From Psychromonas sp. CNPT3 (GTDB taxonomy: Bacteria > Pseudomonadota > Gammaproteobacteria > Enterobacterales > Psychromonadaceae), in NCBI RefSeq assembly GCF_000153405.2, contig NC_020802.1, forward strand, positions 1,631,883 to 1,695,882: a stretch of 64,000 nucleotides of DNA. Direction: 5' to 3'. Positions 1 to 10,119 of this stretch are shown one piece after another. The translations under genes were made by a program, and so were the position numbers. Each line of letters starts with the position of its first letter. Within the stretch, counting starts at the first letter, position 1. The notes under the pieces were generated by a model, which saw only the letters and a list, made by a program, of their open reading frames with translations, was not told the origin of the DNA and searched no databases.

Positions 1-52
1 ACATCCAGATACCAACTTCCGCTTTTAACTTTGATAATGCTTTGATTTTCAT
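1..52 (-). CDS. tdh: L-threonine 3-dehydrogenase, N-terminal fragment (cut by window edge)
   Basis: Only the first 17 codons are inside the window. On the minus strand they read MKIKALSKLKAEVGIWM, which matches the start of E. coli Tdh apart from two extra residues. Tdh is a zinc-dependent enzyme that oxidises L-threonine to 2-amino-3-oxobutyrate with NAD. It follows kbl after an 8-nt gap, and an AGAGG ribosome binding site lies in the end of kbl, so the two genes form the usual kbl-tdh operon. The rest of the gene lies outside the window. Confidence 0.85.
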   Translation of the reverse strand, partial: MKIKALSKLKAEVGIWM

Positions 53-60
53 AGTAACCT

Positions 61-1254
61 CTAAATTAAGTTCATCTCTTTGCCCACTTCAATAAAGACA
101 TTAATTGCTTTATCTAATTGTGCTTGTGTATGTGCAGCTGACATTTGGGTGCGGATCCGTGCTTGGCCTTTAGGCACCACAGGAAACGAAAAGGCAACCA
201 CAAAAATACCCTTTTCTAATGCGCGTTGCGCAAATTCAGCGGCCACTTTTGCATCACCTAACATGATAGGGATAATGGCATGATCTTGGCCTGCCAACGT
301 AAATCCAGCAACACTCATACGCTCACGAAATTGACGCGAGTTTTCCCATAATTGCTCGCGTAGTCCGCCACTTTGTGCCAATAAATCAATCACCGCAATA
401 GAGGCGCTCACAATACAAGGCGCTAATGAATTAGAGAAAAGGTAAGGACGAGAGCGTTGACGTAACCAATCAACCACTTCTTTTTTGGCAACCGTATAAC
501 CACCCGAGGCGCCGCCCATCGCTTTGCCTAATGTACCGGTAATAATATCAACACGTTGCATCACATTATGAAATTCATGAGTACCTCGACCATTTTCACC
601 CATAAAACCAACGGCATGTGAGTCATCAACCATTACTAATGCATCATATTTATCCGCAAGATCACAAATAGCAGGTAGATTGGCAACGATACCGTCCATC
701 GAAAAAACGCCATCCGTCACAATTAACTTATGACGAACACCCGCAGCATCCGCCGCTTTCAATTGCACCTCTAACGCGTCCATATCATTGTTGGCATAGC
801 GAAAGCGTTGCGCTTTACATAAACGCACGCCATCGATAATAGAGGCATGATTTAATGCATCTGAAATAATGGCATCTTCGGCATTTAATAAGGTTTCAAA
901 TAACCCTGCATTGGCATCAAAACACGAGGTATAAAGGATGGTGTCTTCTTTACCTAAAAAAGTAGCGAGTTTAGCTTCGAGTTCTTTATGCTTATCTTGT
1001 GTACCACAAATAAAACGTACTGATGCCATACCAAAACCTTGGTTATCTAACCCTTGTTTAGCGGCCTCAATCAATGTTGGATGATTCGCTAAGCCCAGAT
1101 AATTATTAGCACAGAAATTAACAACCTTGGCGCCACCTTCAAGTGTGACACTGGCATTTTGTGCAGAGCTAATAAGACGCTCTGATTTATAGAGACCTTC
1201 CGCTCGCACTTGCGCTAATTGATCTTTCATTTGTTGATAAAATTTTTGAGACAT
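61..1254 (-). CDS. kbl: 2-amino-3-ketobutyrate CoA ligase (glycine C-acetyltransferase)
   Basis: This 397-residue protein has the family's usual length and is very close to E. coli Kbl throughout. It is a PLP-dependent cytoplasmic enzyme of the alpha-oxoamine synthase family. It cleaves 2-amino-3-oxobutyrate, the product of Tdh, with CoA to give glycine and acetyl-CoA. Visible family landmarks are CANNYLGLA near residue 48, the DDSHAVGF block near residue 213, and the PLP-lysine segment [14 protein letters not shown] near residue 240. A GGG-rich ribosome binding site precedes the ATG. It is the first gene of kbl-tdh, with a 435-bp noncoding stretch upstream. Confidence 0.96.
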   Translation of the reverse strand: MSQKFYQQMKDQLAQVRAEGLYKSERLISSAQNASVTLEGGAKVVNFCANNYLGLANHPTLIEAAKQGLDNQGFGMASVRFICGTQDKHKELEAKLATFLGKEDTILYTSCFDANAGLFETLLNAEDAIISDALNHASIIDGVRLCKAQRFRYANNDMDALEVQLKAADAAGVRHKLIVTDGVFSMDGIVANLPAICDLADKYDALVMVDDSHAVGFMGENGRGTHEFHNVMQRVDIITGTLGKAMGGASGGYTVAKKEVVDWLRQRSRPYLFSNSLAPCIVSASIAVIDLLAQSGGLREQLWENSRQFRERMSVAGFTLAGQDHAIIPIMLGDAKVAAEFAQRALEKGIFVVAFSFPVVPKGQARIRTQMSAAHTQAQLDKAINVFIEVGKEMNLI

Positions 1255-1689
1255 AAATAACCCTTAAATAACAAAAATAAAGATGCCTTTTAATCCCCGC
1301 TATGACACGGGCATTGCTTAATGGCACCTTTATAAAATAATACGATGTACACTTTTATATATTAATACTGTCATAAACAAGTATATACCTGAACTGTTGA
1401 TTGTAACGTTTAATGCTACCTGCAGGCAGAGATTAACTGATTTTAAGCGCACAATATATTGCTAAACATAAAAAATGGAAGACAAATAACAAAAAAACAA
1501 CATGACGGTTAATACGTTATGTAAATAGCCTTAATACGGATAAAAAGACCCAATACAGGTTATGTCACGGATAAAGTCTTAATTTTATTAAATATCAGCA
1601 AATAAACATAAAAGAGATTGATAAGTACGCCTGCGATAAGCTATAAATAGAGAAGGGAAACGCAGTAAACTATGAACAAAGGGATCAAT
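1255..1689. other. Divergent intergenic region between kbl and the DUF3014 gene
   Basis: This AT-rich stretch must hold the promoters of kbl-tdh (leftward) and of the membrane-protein gene (rightward). I see no RNA gene, no clear operator palindrome and no convincing ORF. An AAAGGG at 1678-1683 is the ribosome binding site that decides the start of the next gene. Confidence 0.5.
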
Positions 1690-2598
1690 ATGCGAAATAG
1701 CCAAAAAAAACATTCAGGCGCAATTAAAAGAAATGTCATTATTATCTTAGCGTTGTTGTGCATTGCTATAGGCAGTTATTCCTATTTTTTCAGTCAAGTT
1801 CCACAGCAACTCGCTATCGAGCAAACCCAAGAAGAAAAAATTAGCGACACGCTAGAGACAAACTTAAACACTGAAAAACCACTTTCCGATAAAGTGCTTG
1901 ATGAGCAGAGTCGCGTTAAAGCGGACCTCATTGTGGCAACGCCAAAAATAACGCCGATCATTAAAACCGTAGTAGCTGTCGCCCCCAAAAAACGAGCATC
2001 GAAAGTCTTACCTCAACTCGATAATTCAGATCCGTTACTCATTCAAAAAAGTCGCTCTTTTTTAAGAAATTCAGAGCAAAGACGTTTACTTATCAACATT
2101 GGGATAGTGCGTAATTTTGTGGTCTTTATCGATAACTTTTCTCGCGGTATATTACTCACTCAATTTAGTAATTTTAATGCACCACAGCAACGTTTTTTAA
2201 TTGAAAAACAAGATCATAATTTATTCCTCAATAAAAAGAGCTACCAACGCTATGACATCTATGCAAATGTCATTGCAAATATGAACACCGCTTTGGTAAT
2301 TAAAGAATATAAAAAATTACAACCTTTATTCGATGAAGCTTATAGTGATCTTGGATACCCAAAAAATGCGTTTAATGCCACGCTGTCACTCGCCATTGAA
2401 AACGTATTACAAGCACCTATCCTTGAAGGCAATATCCTGTTGGTCGCCCCCTCTGTGATGTATCGCTTTGCTGATGAAGATTTAGAGTCCTTACCCGCAA
2501 CGCAAAAACTGCTCATTAGAATGGGCCCAGATAATAGCATCAAAATTAAACATAAATTAAGAGAGATCCAACGCGCTTTAGATAAGTTAAGCAACTGA
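1690..2598 (+). CDS. DUF3014 domain membrane protein
   Basis: The ~302-residue product has one N-terminal membrane segment (about residues 14-34 of the chosen start). A low-complexity Glu/Thr/Lys stretch follows, then a C-terminal domain of about 200 residues that I recognise as DUF3014. Landmarks are VRNFVVFIDNFSRG, the YRRYD-like YQRYD, the PLFDEAYSDLGYP block and the closing LLIRMGPDN. The function of DUF3014 is unknown, and the domain is expected to face the periplasm. An in-frame ATG exists at 1672, but the ATG at 1690 has AAAGGG six bases upstream and is preferred. A strong hairpin terminator follows. Confidence 0.8.
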   Translation: MRNSQKKHSGAIKRNVIIILALLCIAIGSYSYFFSQVPQQLAIEQTQEEKISDTLETNLNTEKPLSDKVLDEQSRVKADLIVATPKITPIIKTVVAVAPKKRASKVLPQLDNSDPLLIQKSRSFLRNSEQRRLLINIGIVRNFVVFIDNFSRGILLTQFSNFNAPQQRFLIEKQDHNLFLNKKSYQRYDIYANVIANMNTALVIKEYKKLQPLFDEAYSDLGYPKNAFNATLSLAIENVLQAPILEGNILLVAPSVMYRFADEDLESLPATQKLLIRMGPDNSIKIKHKLREIQRALDKLSN

Positions 2599-2632
2599 TC
2601 TCGGCATAAATATCAGCCCTCAAGCCTAAAAT

Positions 2633-2659
2633 AAAAAAAGCGCAATATGCGCTTTTTTT
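2633..2659. terminator. Bidirectional rho-independent terminator
   Basis: An 11-bp stem (A7-GCGC / GCGC-T7) with a 5-nt loop sits between the convergent DUF3014 gene and radD. The A and T tracts allow it to act in both directions. Confidence 0.9.
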
Positions 2660-2663
2660 GTTT

Positions 2664-4403
2664 TTAAGATTTATAAAAATCCAGATCAAATAATTTGTCT
2701 CGGACTTTCCAAAAACGCCCCTCTTTTTTGGCAATGATCATCTCTGGATGACGTAATCTATGCTGATATCTGATCACTTTACTGGGCGCACTCTCTGTAA
2801 ATTCACGGTGCCTATCAATTAAATGCGAGGCGATAAAACGCGCGAGAAAGTCTTTTTTCTGACGTACCGTGCCAAGTTGCCATGTTTCATGGATTTTAGC
2901 GTTATCGTCCCCAATATAGGTCACTTGTAACTGCGCTTTCCCAAATTTGTTTTTACCCGCCTTTAACTGCATATCCACGCAGGTTAACAGCATTGCATCT
3001 TTTAAATTTAAAGCATCACGTAATTTTTTATCTGCATCAACGAGAATATGTTCGCACTGCGAGCAGCGCCGCGCCGCAATATCATTAGCACAGCCACACA
3101 TTTCACATATTTTCGCCCGAAATCGATAACCACAGATAATACGTTCCCCAAGCGCATCTTCGGAGTAGCCTTGGCATTGACGCCCATAATGCTCAATAAC
3201 AAATCCCGCCGGATCCACTTTAGCCCAAAAATTGTTTTTAAAAGAGCAAGCAGGACACGGGATAGTGACCATTTCACTGTCACTATCGGGTCTTGGCTCT
3301 CCGACTTCAGGCTGGTATAAGTCATAATGATTGCCCGCATATTCCAAAACTAAACATTCAGTTTTACCCGCAAACAAGCGCAGACCACGCCCCACTATTT
3401 GCTGATATAAACTAAGTGATGCGGTGGGACGTAATATCGCTATCAAGTCCACATGCGGGGCATCAAACCCGGTGGTTAAGACAGACACATTGACTAAATA
3501 TTTTATTTTTTGCGCTTTAAACGCATTAATAATACGATCCCGCTCAATACTCTCGGTATCACCAATGATCAAGGCTGCATTTTGCATGCTTAAATAGCCC
3601 ATGATCTCTTGTGCATGCGCGACCGTAGAGGCAAAAATCATCACCCCTTTACGATCATGACTGTACTCAATTACCTGCTTAATAATTTGCGGGGTTACTC
3701 TTATTGCTTTGTTTATCACCGCATTCAAATCTTGCTCTTGGTAATGCCCTGTTGATGAGCTTTTAAGCGCCGAAAAATCATAGCCCATGATCGCCATATC
3801 TAATACTTTAGGCTCTGTTAAGTATTTCTCTTCGAGTAAAAATCGGATCGGCAAATCAAAAATACAGTCACGGAAAAAACGTTTTTCTGTGCTCCGCACT
3901 TGCCCTCTCGTGTGGTATTGATAAATCCAACCAAGTCCTAATCGATACGGCGTTGCCGTCAAACCTAATACTTTTAAGTTTGCATTGCGCGTTTTAAGAT
4001 GATTTATGACGCGCTGATAAGCACTGTCTTCATCTAATGGGACGCGGTGACATTCATCGATCACCAGCAAGGAAAATTGCTCCGTAAACTGATCCAAACT
4101 ATTAGCAATGGATTGCACCGAGGCAAAAACCACTTTTTTATCGGTTTCTTTACGCCCGAGCCCCGCTGAAAATATAGAGGCTTTTAATGCATAACTTTCA
4201 TATTTAGCATGGTTCTGCTGTACTAATTCTTTCACATGCGCCAGCACTAAAACGCGCCCTTTCGCTAAACGCGCGAGCTCAGCGATGATCAAACTTTTGC
4301 CAGCTCCAGTTGATAGCGCAAGCACTGCTGGCGTATTGTGTTTACGAAAATAATGTAACGTGGCTTGCACGCTATCTTGCTGGTAAGGTCGAAGAGTGTA
4401 CAT
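2664..4403 (-). CDS. radD: RadD (YejH) superfamily 2 DNA helicase/ATPase
   Basis: The 579-residue protein is collinear with E. coli RadD. RadD is an SF2 ATPase involved in DNA double-strand-break and crosslink repair that interacts with SSB. Walker A STGAGKS is at residues 31-37, the DECH box at 116-119, and the motif III segment LGLTATPYR follows. Motif VI is QQIVGRGLR. The C-terminal third carries the cysteine clusters typical of RadD (CPACSF, a CQGY segment, then CEMCGC and CSQC), presumably a zinc-binding region. It is transcribed alone and converges on the DUF3014 gene across a shared terminator. Confidence 0.93.
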   Translation of the reverse strand: MYTLRPYQQDSVQATLHYFRKHNTPAVLALSTGAGKSLIIAELARLAKGRVLVLAHVKELVQQNHAKYESYALKASIFSAGLGRKETDKKVVFASVQSIANSLDQFTEQFSLLVIDECHRVPLDEDSAYQRVINHLKTRNANLKVLGLTATPYRLGLGWIYQYHTRGQVRSTEKRFFRDCIFDLPIRFLLEEKYLTEPKVLDMAIMGYDFSALKSSSTGHYQEQDLNAVINKAIRVTPQIIKQVIEYSHDRKGVMIFASTVAHAQEIMGYLSMQNAALIIGDTESIERDRIINAFKAQKIKYLVNVSVLTTGFDAPHVDLIAILRPTASLSLYQQIVGRGLRLFAGKTECLVLEYAGNHYDLYQPEVGEPRPDSDSEMVTIPCPACSFKNNFWAKVDPAGFVIEHYGRQCQGYSEDALGERIICGYRFRAKICEMCGCANDIAARRCSQCEHILVDADKKLRDALNLKDAMLLTCVDMQLKAGKNKFGKAQLQVTYIGDDNAKIHETWQLGTVRQKKDFLARFIASHLIDRHREFTESAPSKVIRYQHRLRHPEMIIAKKEGRFWKVRDKLFDLDFYKS

Positions 4404-4725
4404 CTTAAGCAGATATCCATTTTAGAGGGCGTACGCGCCTCATGATAATATCACCAGGCGTTAAATAGAAAATATTATACTACAACGCGTTTTATTTGAT
4501 AAAACATCTTTATACCAAAAGAACTAAAAATATGATCTGTCTTGCTGGAAATATTATCTCTACCTGGGTTGTAAGTTGTGAAGTGAGAACAATTATCTCC
4601 TGAAACTCACGCATTGTTAGAGCTGATTTTTCCTGCGTAATACATTAATTCCATTGGTATGTAAGTATCATCACTATCATCTTTTTTAAAAATAAGGATA
4701 ATACACCTATTATTAAGGGGTACAC
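4404..4725. other. Divergent intergenic region upstream of radD
   Basis: The 322-bp gap separates divergent radD and the 102-residue orphan gene, so it should contain both promoters. AAGGGG at 4716-4721 is the ribosome binding site of the rightward gene. I see no RNA gene or convincing operator. Confidence 0.45.
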
Positions 4726-5034
4726 ATGCAACAACAGATAAGCAAAGAACAACTCATTGCGCAGATAACGCGATGGAAAGACGCTAAGTTATCCAACGTG
4801 CAATTGCAAGATTGGATGGTGACACATTATGATCCACCCGATGTAGAAATCGGTAAAGGTGAAAATGAAACGGTGATTGAAGCCATGAATATCATTATGA
4901 ATGAATATGAACTGGCTAAAGTAGACAAATTTAAAATTGAAAGCGCACAAGCGGCCCTCGACTTTTTAAATTGCAGCGAGGATACGTTTGAAAAATGTAA
5001 ATATGCTTTTGTACATCAAGGCTTTTTAGATTAA
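4726..5034 (+). CDS. Conserved-looking small protein of unknown function
   Basis: This 102-residue, acidic, soluble protein has no signal peptide, membrane segment or cysteine cluster that would suggest a role. Two Trp residues (W17, W29) and a C-terminal predicted helical region are its most visible features. A strong AAGGGG ribosome binding site lies five bases before the ATG, and an intrinsic terminator overlaps the stop codon. Codon use looks like its neighbours, so I take it as a real gene. I do not recognise a family. It is monocistronic. Confidence 0.7.
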   Translation: MQQQISKEQLIAQITRWKDAKLSNVQLQDWMVTHYDPPDVEIGKGENETVIEAMNIIMNEYELAKVDKFKIESAQAALDFLNCSEDTFEKCKYAFVHQGFLD

Positions 5035-5062
5035 AAAAAGGGGGAGAATATCCCCCCTTTTT
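5033..5062. terminator. Bidirectional rho-independent terminator
   Basis: An A-tract, GGGGG, a short AT-rich loop, CCCCCC and a T-tract form a strong hairpin between the convergent orphan gene and uxaC. It can serve both. Confidence 0.9.
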
Positions 5063-5066
5063 ACTT

Positions 5067-6482
5067 TTATTTAAGCATTTGGAAGAATTTTTGCGCATTA
5101 TTAAAGCAAATGTCTTTCACCATTTCGCCTAATAAAGCAGGATCATTTGGCGCAAGCCCCTCAACTACCCAAGTACCTATCATATTACATAATATACGAC
5201 GGAAGTATTCATGGCGGGTGTAAGATAAAAAGCTACGAGAATCCGTTAACATACCCACAAAACAACTTAATAAACCCAGCTGTGATAATTGCTGCATTTG
5301 TTGCTCCATGCCATCTTTTTGGTCATTAAACCACCAGCCAGATCCAAATTGAATTTTTCCGGCGATGCCTCCCCCTTGGAAATTACCAATCATTGTTGCG
5401 ATCATGGCATTATCTCTTGGGTTTAAACAATAAATAATGGTTTTAGGTAGTTCATCAGTGACATCCATCGCATCTAAAAAAGCACTTAATTGCGCGGAAT
5501 AATTAGCATCGCTAATCGAGTCAAATCCGGCATCTGCGCCGAGCAATTTAAACATTTTAGTACTGTTATTACGCTGTGCTCCAATATGTAATTGCATTAC
5601 CATCGCATATTTAGCATATTGCTTGCCTAAAAAGACTTGCACCGCCGTTGAAAATTGTGCGATTTGAAGCTCCGTTAAAGGCTGTTTTCTTATGCCTAAA
5701 TCTAAAATAATATCCAGCTCTTTTAAACTCGGTTGCACTGCAAAACGCACGATCTCAAGACCATGATCCGCAGCTTTACAACCCTGCTGAATAAAATACT
5801 GTAATCGATTTTTCAACGCACTTAATAACGCATCAAAGGAGTCAATCTCAATGTGAGCTGCAGCTCCGAGTAACGTCATGTACTCACTAAAGCCATCTAA
5901 CTCGATTTTAAATGCTTTATCGGGCCTAAATGTCGGGCACACTTCAATATCAAAGCTGTTATCAGAGGCGATTTGTTGGTGCGCCGCTAAGCTATCTATC
6001 GGATCATCCGTCGTCCCTACCATCACCACGTTCATTTTTTTCATGATAGCGCGGGTAGAAAATTCAGGGGTTGCTAGCATCGCATTACAGTCATGCCAAA
6101 TGCTATTTGCACTCTGTGTATTTAACTGTTTATCGGTTATCCCAAAAGGACGTCTTAATTCTAAATGCGTCCAATGATAAAGCGGATTACCCATTGTTTT
6201 AGGCACCGTTTGTGCCCATGCTAAGAATTTTTCATGATCGCTACTTGTAGTTCCCGTGATCAAGGCTTCTGGCACGCCAGCTGCCCGCATACCCCGCCAT
6301 TTATAGTGATCACCTGCCAGCCAAATTTGCGTTAAATTATCAAAGTTTTTATCATCGGCGATTTGAGAGGCATCTAAATGACAGTGGTAATCATAGATAG
6401 GCATATCTTTGGCAAAATGATGGTATAAATCGATAGCAACTTTATTTTGTAATAAAAAATCATCATCTAAGAAATTTTTCAT
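5067..6482 (-). CDS. uxaC: Uronate isomerase (glucuronate isomerase)
   Basis: At 471 residues it matches the length of E. coli UxaC (470) and its sequence along the whole protein. It is a cytoplasmic amidohydrolase-fold isomerase that converts D-glucuronate to D-fructuronate, and D-galacturonate to D-tagaturonate. The metal-binding HxH is visible as YHCHL (His33, His35). The family blocks [16 protein letters not shown] and [13 protein letters not shown] are all present. It lies 10 nt after uxuB and is the last gene of dctQ-dctM-uxuB-uxaC. No uxaA or uxaB (galacturonate branch) is in the window, so glucuronate is the likely main substrate. Confidence 0.96.
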   Translation of the reverse strand: MKNFLDDDFLLQNKVAIDLYHHFAKDMPIYDYHCHLDASQIADDKNFDNLTQIWLAGDHYKWRGMRAAGVPEALITGTTSSDHEKFLAWAQTVPKTMGNPLYHWTHLELRRPFGITDKQLNTQSANSIWHDCNAMLATPEFSTRAIMKKMNVVMVGTTDDPIDSLAAHQQIASDNSFDIEVCPTFRPDKAFKIELDGFSEYMTLLGAAAHIEIDSFDALLSALKNRLQYFIQQGCKAADHGLEIVRFAVQPSLKELDIILDLGIRKQPLTELQIAQFSTAVQVFLGKQYAKYAMVMQLHIGAQRNNSTKMFKLLGADAGFDSISDANYSAQLSAFLDAMDVTDELPKTIIYCLNPRDNAMIATMIGNFQGGGIAGKIQFGSGWWFNDQKDGMEQQMQQLSQLGLLSCFVGMLTDSRSFLSYTRHEYFRRILCNMIGTWVVEGLAPNDPALLGEMVKDICFNNAQKFFQMLK

Positions 6483-6492
6483 CGGTTTCTCC

Positions 6493-7965
6493 TTAACCTT
6501 CTAATGACGCAACAGCAGACTTTGCGCCCTCTGTTAATAACAATTGAAATGCATTGGTGAGATCATTCACAAATGCCTCATCACGAAGTAATTCACGAGG
6601 GAAAATACTACTGATTGCCAATAAATCTTTTACCACGCTTTTATCTAAGCCACGTTCTTTATAGATACCCACAAAGGTCTCGAGTAACGGGTCTTTAACG
6701 TCGATACTTATCTTGTTTTCATCTACACAAGAGACATAACGCATCCAAGCTGCAATCCCTAAGATCAAGGCTTTGTGTGCCGATTTGTTTTTTAAATGTA
6801 CGCATAAAGAGTGGATCATTCTGGGTGGTAATTTTTGACTGCCATCCATCGCAATTTGCCACGTTTGATGTTTTAAGCTTGGATTTTTAAAGCGCGCAAT
6901 CAAAAGATGTGCATATGCTTCTAAATCGACCCCATCAGGTACATTCAATGTTGGCGCTTGCTCATTGAGCATCAATGCCAACGTTGCTTTCTCATACGCT
7001 TCATTTTGCATCGCATCGCAAATATGCTTATACCCACCGAGATAACCTAAATACGCTAAAAATGAATGGCTACCATTTAGCATGCGTAACTTCATCTCTT
7101 CAAAAGGGATCACATTTTCAACAAAAGTTGCACCCGCCAGGTTCCAATTAGGACGCCCGTTAACAAAGTTATCTTCAATGATCCACTGTCTAAAAGGCTC
7201 ACAAGCGATACCACAAGGATCATATACACCTAAGTCAGATTCTATCTGGGTAAGGGTTTGCTCTGTGACGGCGGGGACAATTCTGTCGACCATAGTGCAT
7301 GGGAAGCTGACGTTATCTTCAATCCATTGGCCCAGATTTTTATCTAATAAACGGGCAAAGCTAAGTACCGCAATCTTAGTCAAGGCGCCATTTTCTTGGA
7401 CATTGTCACATGACATGACTGTGAAGGCTTTGATGTTTTTCTCTTTGCGTCGTCTGAGCGCTTCAACAATATAGCCAATAGCACTACTTGGAGCATGAGG
7501 CGTTTTAAGATCCGCTTTAATTAATGCATTCTCAACATCTAATGTTGAAGAGCCTAAATCAACACAATAGCCTTTTTCAGTGATCGTTAAAGAGACAATC
7601 GCCACTTGCGCTTCGCTCATTTTACTGAGCACCGCCTCTTTACCATCTAACTCAGGGTGTAATGAGCCAACAATAGAGGTGATCACTTTTACTTGTGTGT
7701 TACTCGCCCCCATTTCGCTCACACTGTACTGATGATCTTGCGCGCGTAAGCTCGTAATGAGCGCTTCGCCACCAAACAGATTGATTTCAAAAATACCCCA
7801 GTCTGATTTTTCTTGGGCCAACATCTCATGTGTTATTAAAGCTTGATGACCACGATGAAAAGCGCCAAAACCCAAATGTACAATTTTACTTTTTAATTGG
7901 CTGCGATCATAACCTAATTGTTGTACGTCTTGGTTAAGCGCTGTATTTGCTATATTTTTACTCAT
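6493..7965 (-). CDS. uxuB: Fructuronate reductase (mannonate oxidoreductase)
   Basis: The 490-residue protein is collinear with E. coli UxuB (486 residues), a polyol-specific long-chain dehydrogenase. It reduces D-fructuronate to D-mannonate with NADH. The nucleotide-binding start reads [15 protein letters not shown], and family blocks [33 protein letters not shown] and [10 protein letters not shown] are all visible. It sits between the TRAP permease genes and uxaC in one leftward operon. UxuB, rather than UxaB or MtlD, is favoured by near-identity in the central [13 protein letters not shown] block and by the adjacent uxaC and uxuA. Confidence 0.95.
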   Translation of the reverse strand: MSKNIANTALNQDVQQLGYDRSQLKSKIVHLGFGAFHRGHQALITHEMLAQEKSDWGIFEINLFGGEALITSLRAQDHQYSVSEMGASNTQVKVITSIVGSLHPELDGKEAVLSKMSEAQVAIVSLTITEKGYCVDLGSSTLDVENALIKADLKTPHAPSSAIGYIVEALRRRKEKNIKAFTVMSCDNVQENGALTKIAVLSFARLLDKNLGQWIEDNVSFPCTMVDRIVPAVTEQTLTQIESDLGVYDPCGIACEPFRQWIIEDNFVNGRPNWNLAGATFVENVIPFEEMKLRMLNGSHSFLAYLGYLGGYKHICDAMQNEAYEKATLALMLNEQAPTLNVPDGVDLEAYAHLLIARFKNPSLKHQTWQIAMDGSQKLPPRMIHSLCVHLKNKSAHKALILGIAAWMRYVSCVDENKISIDVKDPLLETFVGIYKERGLDKSVVKDLLAISSIFPRELLRDEAFVNDLTNAFQLLLTEGAKSAVASLEG

Positions 7966-8074
7966 TTATATTGCTCTCCTATTTATATGACAAGCAAGTT
8001 TAAGTCGGTATGGATGAAAAGGAGGTACGCGTTGAGTGCACCGCCTTTGTTTAATCGATTATATTGTTAAAAAA

Positions 8075-9376
8075 TTAATAACCTAAAATTAAGCGTGGTA
8101 AAAACAGGCTGATATCAGGGATAAAAGTCACCAGCATTAAGGCAATAAATAACACAACGTAGAAGGGTAATAAGGGTTTTATCACGCGATCTATAGAGAC
8201 TTGACCCACCGAGCAACCAATAAATAAGGCGCTACCTACCGGTGGTGTACATATGCCGATACAAAGGTTAAAGGTCATCATTACCCCAAAATGCACGGGA
8301 TCAATACCGAGATCTAACGCAATGGGTAAGAAAATAGGGGTGAAAATAAGTAAAGCGGGCGTCATATCCATAAACACACCCACAATTAATAAAATAATAT
8401 TAATGGCGAGCATGATCACAATAGGATTATCTGATAAGTTAAGTAAACTGTCGCTGATCATATAAGGGATATCGGCGTTAGCCATCGCCCAAGACATGCC
8501 CATAGAGGCACCAATCAATAACAGCACGATAGACGTTGTTACCGTGGACTCTAAAATTATTTTAGGTAATTGACTTATTTTAACTTCTTTATAAATAACC
8601 ACCGCTAAGATAAAGGTATACATAACGGCAATCGCTGACGCTTCTGTTGCCGTAAAAACGCCACCGATAATGCCACCCATAATAATAACAATCAGCATTA
8701 AAGAAGGCATCGCATCAATGGTTTTTAACATGATCTCTTTCATGCTGGCTTTAGGCGATAAAGGATAGCCCCTTTTTTTCGCAATCACCCCCGCAACGAC
8801 CATCAGGCTTAAGCCCATTAAAATACCTGGGATATAACCGGCTAAAAATAAAGCGGCAATAGATGTACCACCTGATACTAACGAATACACAATGAAGGTA
8901 TTACTTGGTGGAATTAATAACCCGGTCGGACATGAAGTGATATTAACCGCCGTTGAAAAGGCATCATCATAACCGGCTTCTCTTTGTAAGGGCGCCATTG
9001 TGCCACCTACTGCGGCAGCCGATGCAACGGCTGAGCCTGAGATAGAGCCAAACATCATATTGGCAAGGATATTACAATGCGCAAGGCTACCCGGTAGGCG
9101 CCCCACTATCACTTGTGCAAATCGTATCAAGCGTAACGCGATGCCACCTTGATTCATTATATTGCCCGCTAAGATAAAAAACGGGATAGCCAATAACGCA
9201 AAGCTGTCTAAACCGGATGCCATCTTTTGGGCGATCACGGTGATAGCAGGATCAAACGGCAGAGAGAGCATAATGGTTGCAAGCGACGATAAACCTATTG
9301 CAAATGACACAGGAACGCCTAATGCCAACATCACAGCAAAACTGCCAAATAAAGTAACGATCACAGTCCAATCCAT
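8075..9376 (-). CDS. TRAP transporter large permease subunit (DctM family)
   Basis: This 433-residue, strongly hydrophobic protein has about 12 membrane segments and the DctM signature regions, such as the Gly/Ala/Ser-rich LANMMFGSISGSAVASAAAVGG block and TFNLCIGICTPPVG near the C-terminus. It forms the ion-coupled translocation channel of a tripartite TRAP transporter in the inner membrane. Its start overlaps the stop of the DctQ gene as TAATG, implying translational coupling. Genes for hexuronate breakdown on both sides imply glucuronate or a related uronate as substrate, which is inference from context. It is followed by uxuB after 109 bp. Confidence 0.94.
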   Translation of the reverse strand: MDWTVIVTLFGSFAVMLALGVPVSFAIGLSSLATIMLSLPFDPAITVIAQKMASGLDSFALLAIPFFILAGNIMNQGGIALRLIRFAQVIVGRLPGSLAHCNILANMMFGSISGSAVASAAAVGGTMAPLQREAGYDDAFSTAVNITSCPTGLLIPPSNTFIVYSLVSGGTSIAALFLAGYIPGILMGLSLMVVAGVIAKKRGYPLSPKASMKEIMLKTIDAMPSLMLIVIIMGGIIGGVFTATEASAIAVMYTFILAVVIYKEVKISQLPKIILESTVTTSIVLLLIGASMGMSWAMANADIPYMISDSLLNLSDNPIVIMLAINIILLIVGVFMDMTPALLIFTPIFLPIALDLGIDPVHFGVMMTFNLCIGICTPPVGSALFIGCSVGQVSIDRVIKPLLPFYVVLFIALMLVTFIPDISLFLPRLILGY

Positions 9377-9888
9377 TAGTTACACTCCTTGTTTGAATTA
9401 TTAGCAGATTTGTAGAGTAATTTATTTATGGGATCAATAAGAAACATCAAACAATAAAAAGTCATGATAGCGCCACTCAGTGGCAGTACGAGATACACAT
9501 AGCCCATTTCAATTCCCAATGCAGGAGATACTTGCCCTGTACTGAGCGTTTTTAGCATTAAACCCCCGCCACCATAAATCATGATCAACGTAGAAAATGT
9601 CAACATCAAAACCAAAATGGTAATTTCAGAAATAAGTTTTCTTGTTCCCTGAAGCTTTAACGTCAGTAAATCAATGGCTAAATGTTTCTTTTGCCCTGTT
9701 GTGTAAGCAGCACCTATTAAACCAACCCACATAAATAAAAATCGCGCCATTTCATCCGTGAAAGTACTTGGGATACCAATAACATAACGTGAAATCACCT
9801 GCCAAATAACACAGAACACGAGAAGAACAGATAAAGAAACTGTGAAATAAACCAATAACTTATCTACCACCTTGACAATTAACTGCAT
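9376..9888 (-). CDS. TRAP transporter small permease subunit (DctQ family)
   Basis: The 170-residue protein has four predicted membrane segments. The DctQ hallmark is visible in the first half as ISRYVIGIPSTFTDEMARFLFMWVGLIGAAY. It pairs with the large subunit, whose start codon it overlaps by one base. It is the first gene of the leftward dctQ-dctM-uxuB-uxaC operon, transcribed from the divergent promoter region that holds the UxuR-type operator. Confidence 0.92.
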   Translation of the reverse strand: MQLIVKVVDKLLVYFTVSLSVLLVFCVIWQVISRYVIGIPSTFTDEMARFLFMWVGLIGAAYTTGQKKHLAIDLLTLKLQGTRKLISEITILVLMLTFSTLIMIYGGGGLMLKTLSTGQVSPALGIEMGYVYLVLPLSGAIMTFYCLMFLIDPINKLLYKSANNSNKECN

Positions 9889-9985
9889 AAATAGTCCTTT
9901 GTTTTTAATACATTATTTAATTTGTAAGGCGACAAAATATACACGCGTCCATTAAAAATAAACGAGACACAGATCACGTTAATTA

Positions 9986-10001
9986 AATTGGTAAACCAAT
10001 T
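9986..10001. promoter_or_regulatory. UxuR/ExuR-type operator between the divergent hexuronate operons
   Basis: The sequence AATTGGTAAACCAATT is a palindrome with 7-bp arms around a central AA. It matches the remembered E. coli ExuR/UxuR box (AAATTGGTATACCAATTT) in every arm position. It lies between dctQ and dctP and could control both arms, most likely through the GntR regulator encoded at 11165-11929. A second copy lies at 11113-11130. Confidence 0.85.
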
Positions 10002-10119
10002 AATGTATATTTTTGTGACTTACTAGACCAATTTGCGTATTGCCTTTTGACAGCGCCATTAACTTTATATAACTTGACGTTGAAATTTTTTTTTACCAAA
10101 ACAATAAAGGATTAATGTG

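Noticed and set aside
1672-1689. Upstream ATG for the DUF3014 gene
   Set aside because: The ATG at 1690 has AAAGGG at ideal spacing, and the earlier one has only a distant purine stretch.
2946-3340. ORFs on both strands overlapping the middle of radD
   Set aside because: They lie in other frames of a clear, full-length RadD and have no family resemblance of their own.
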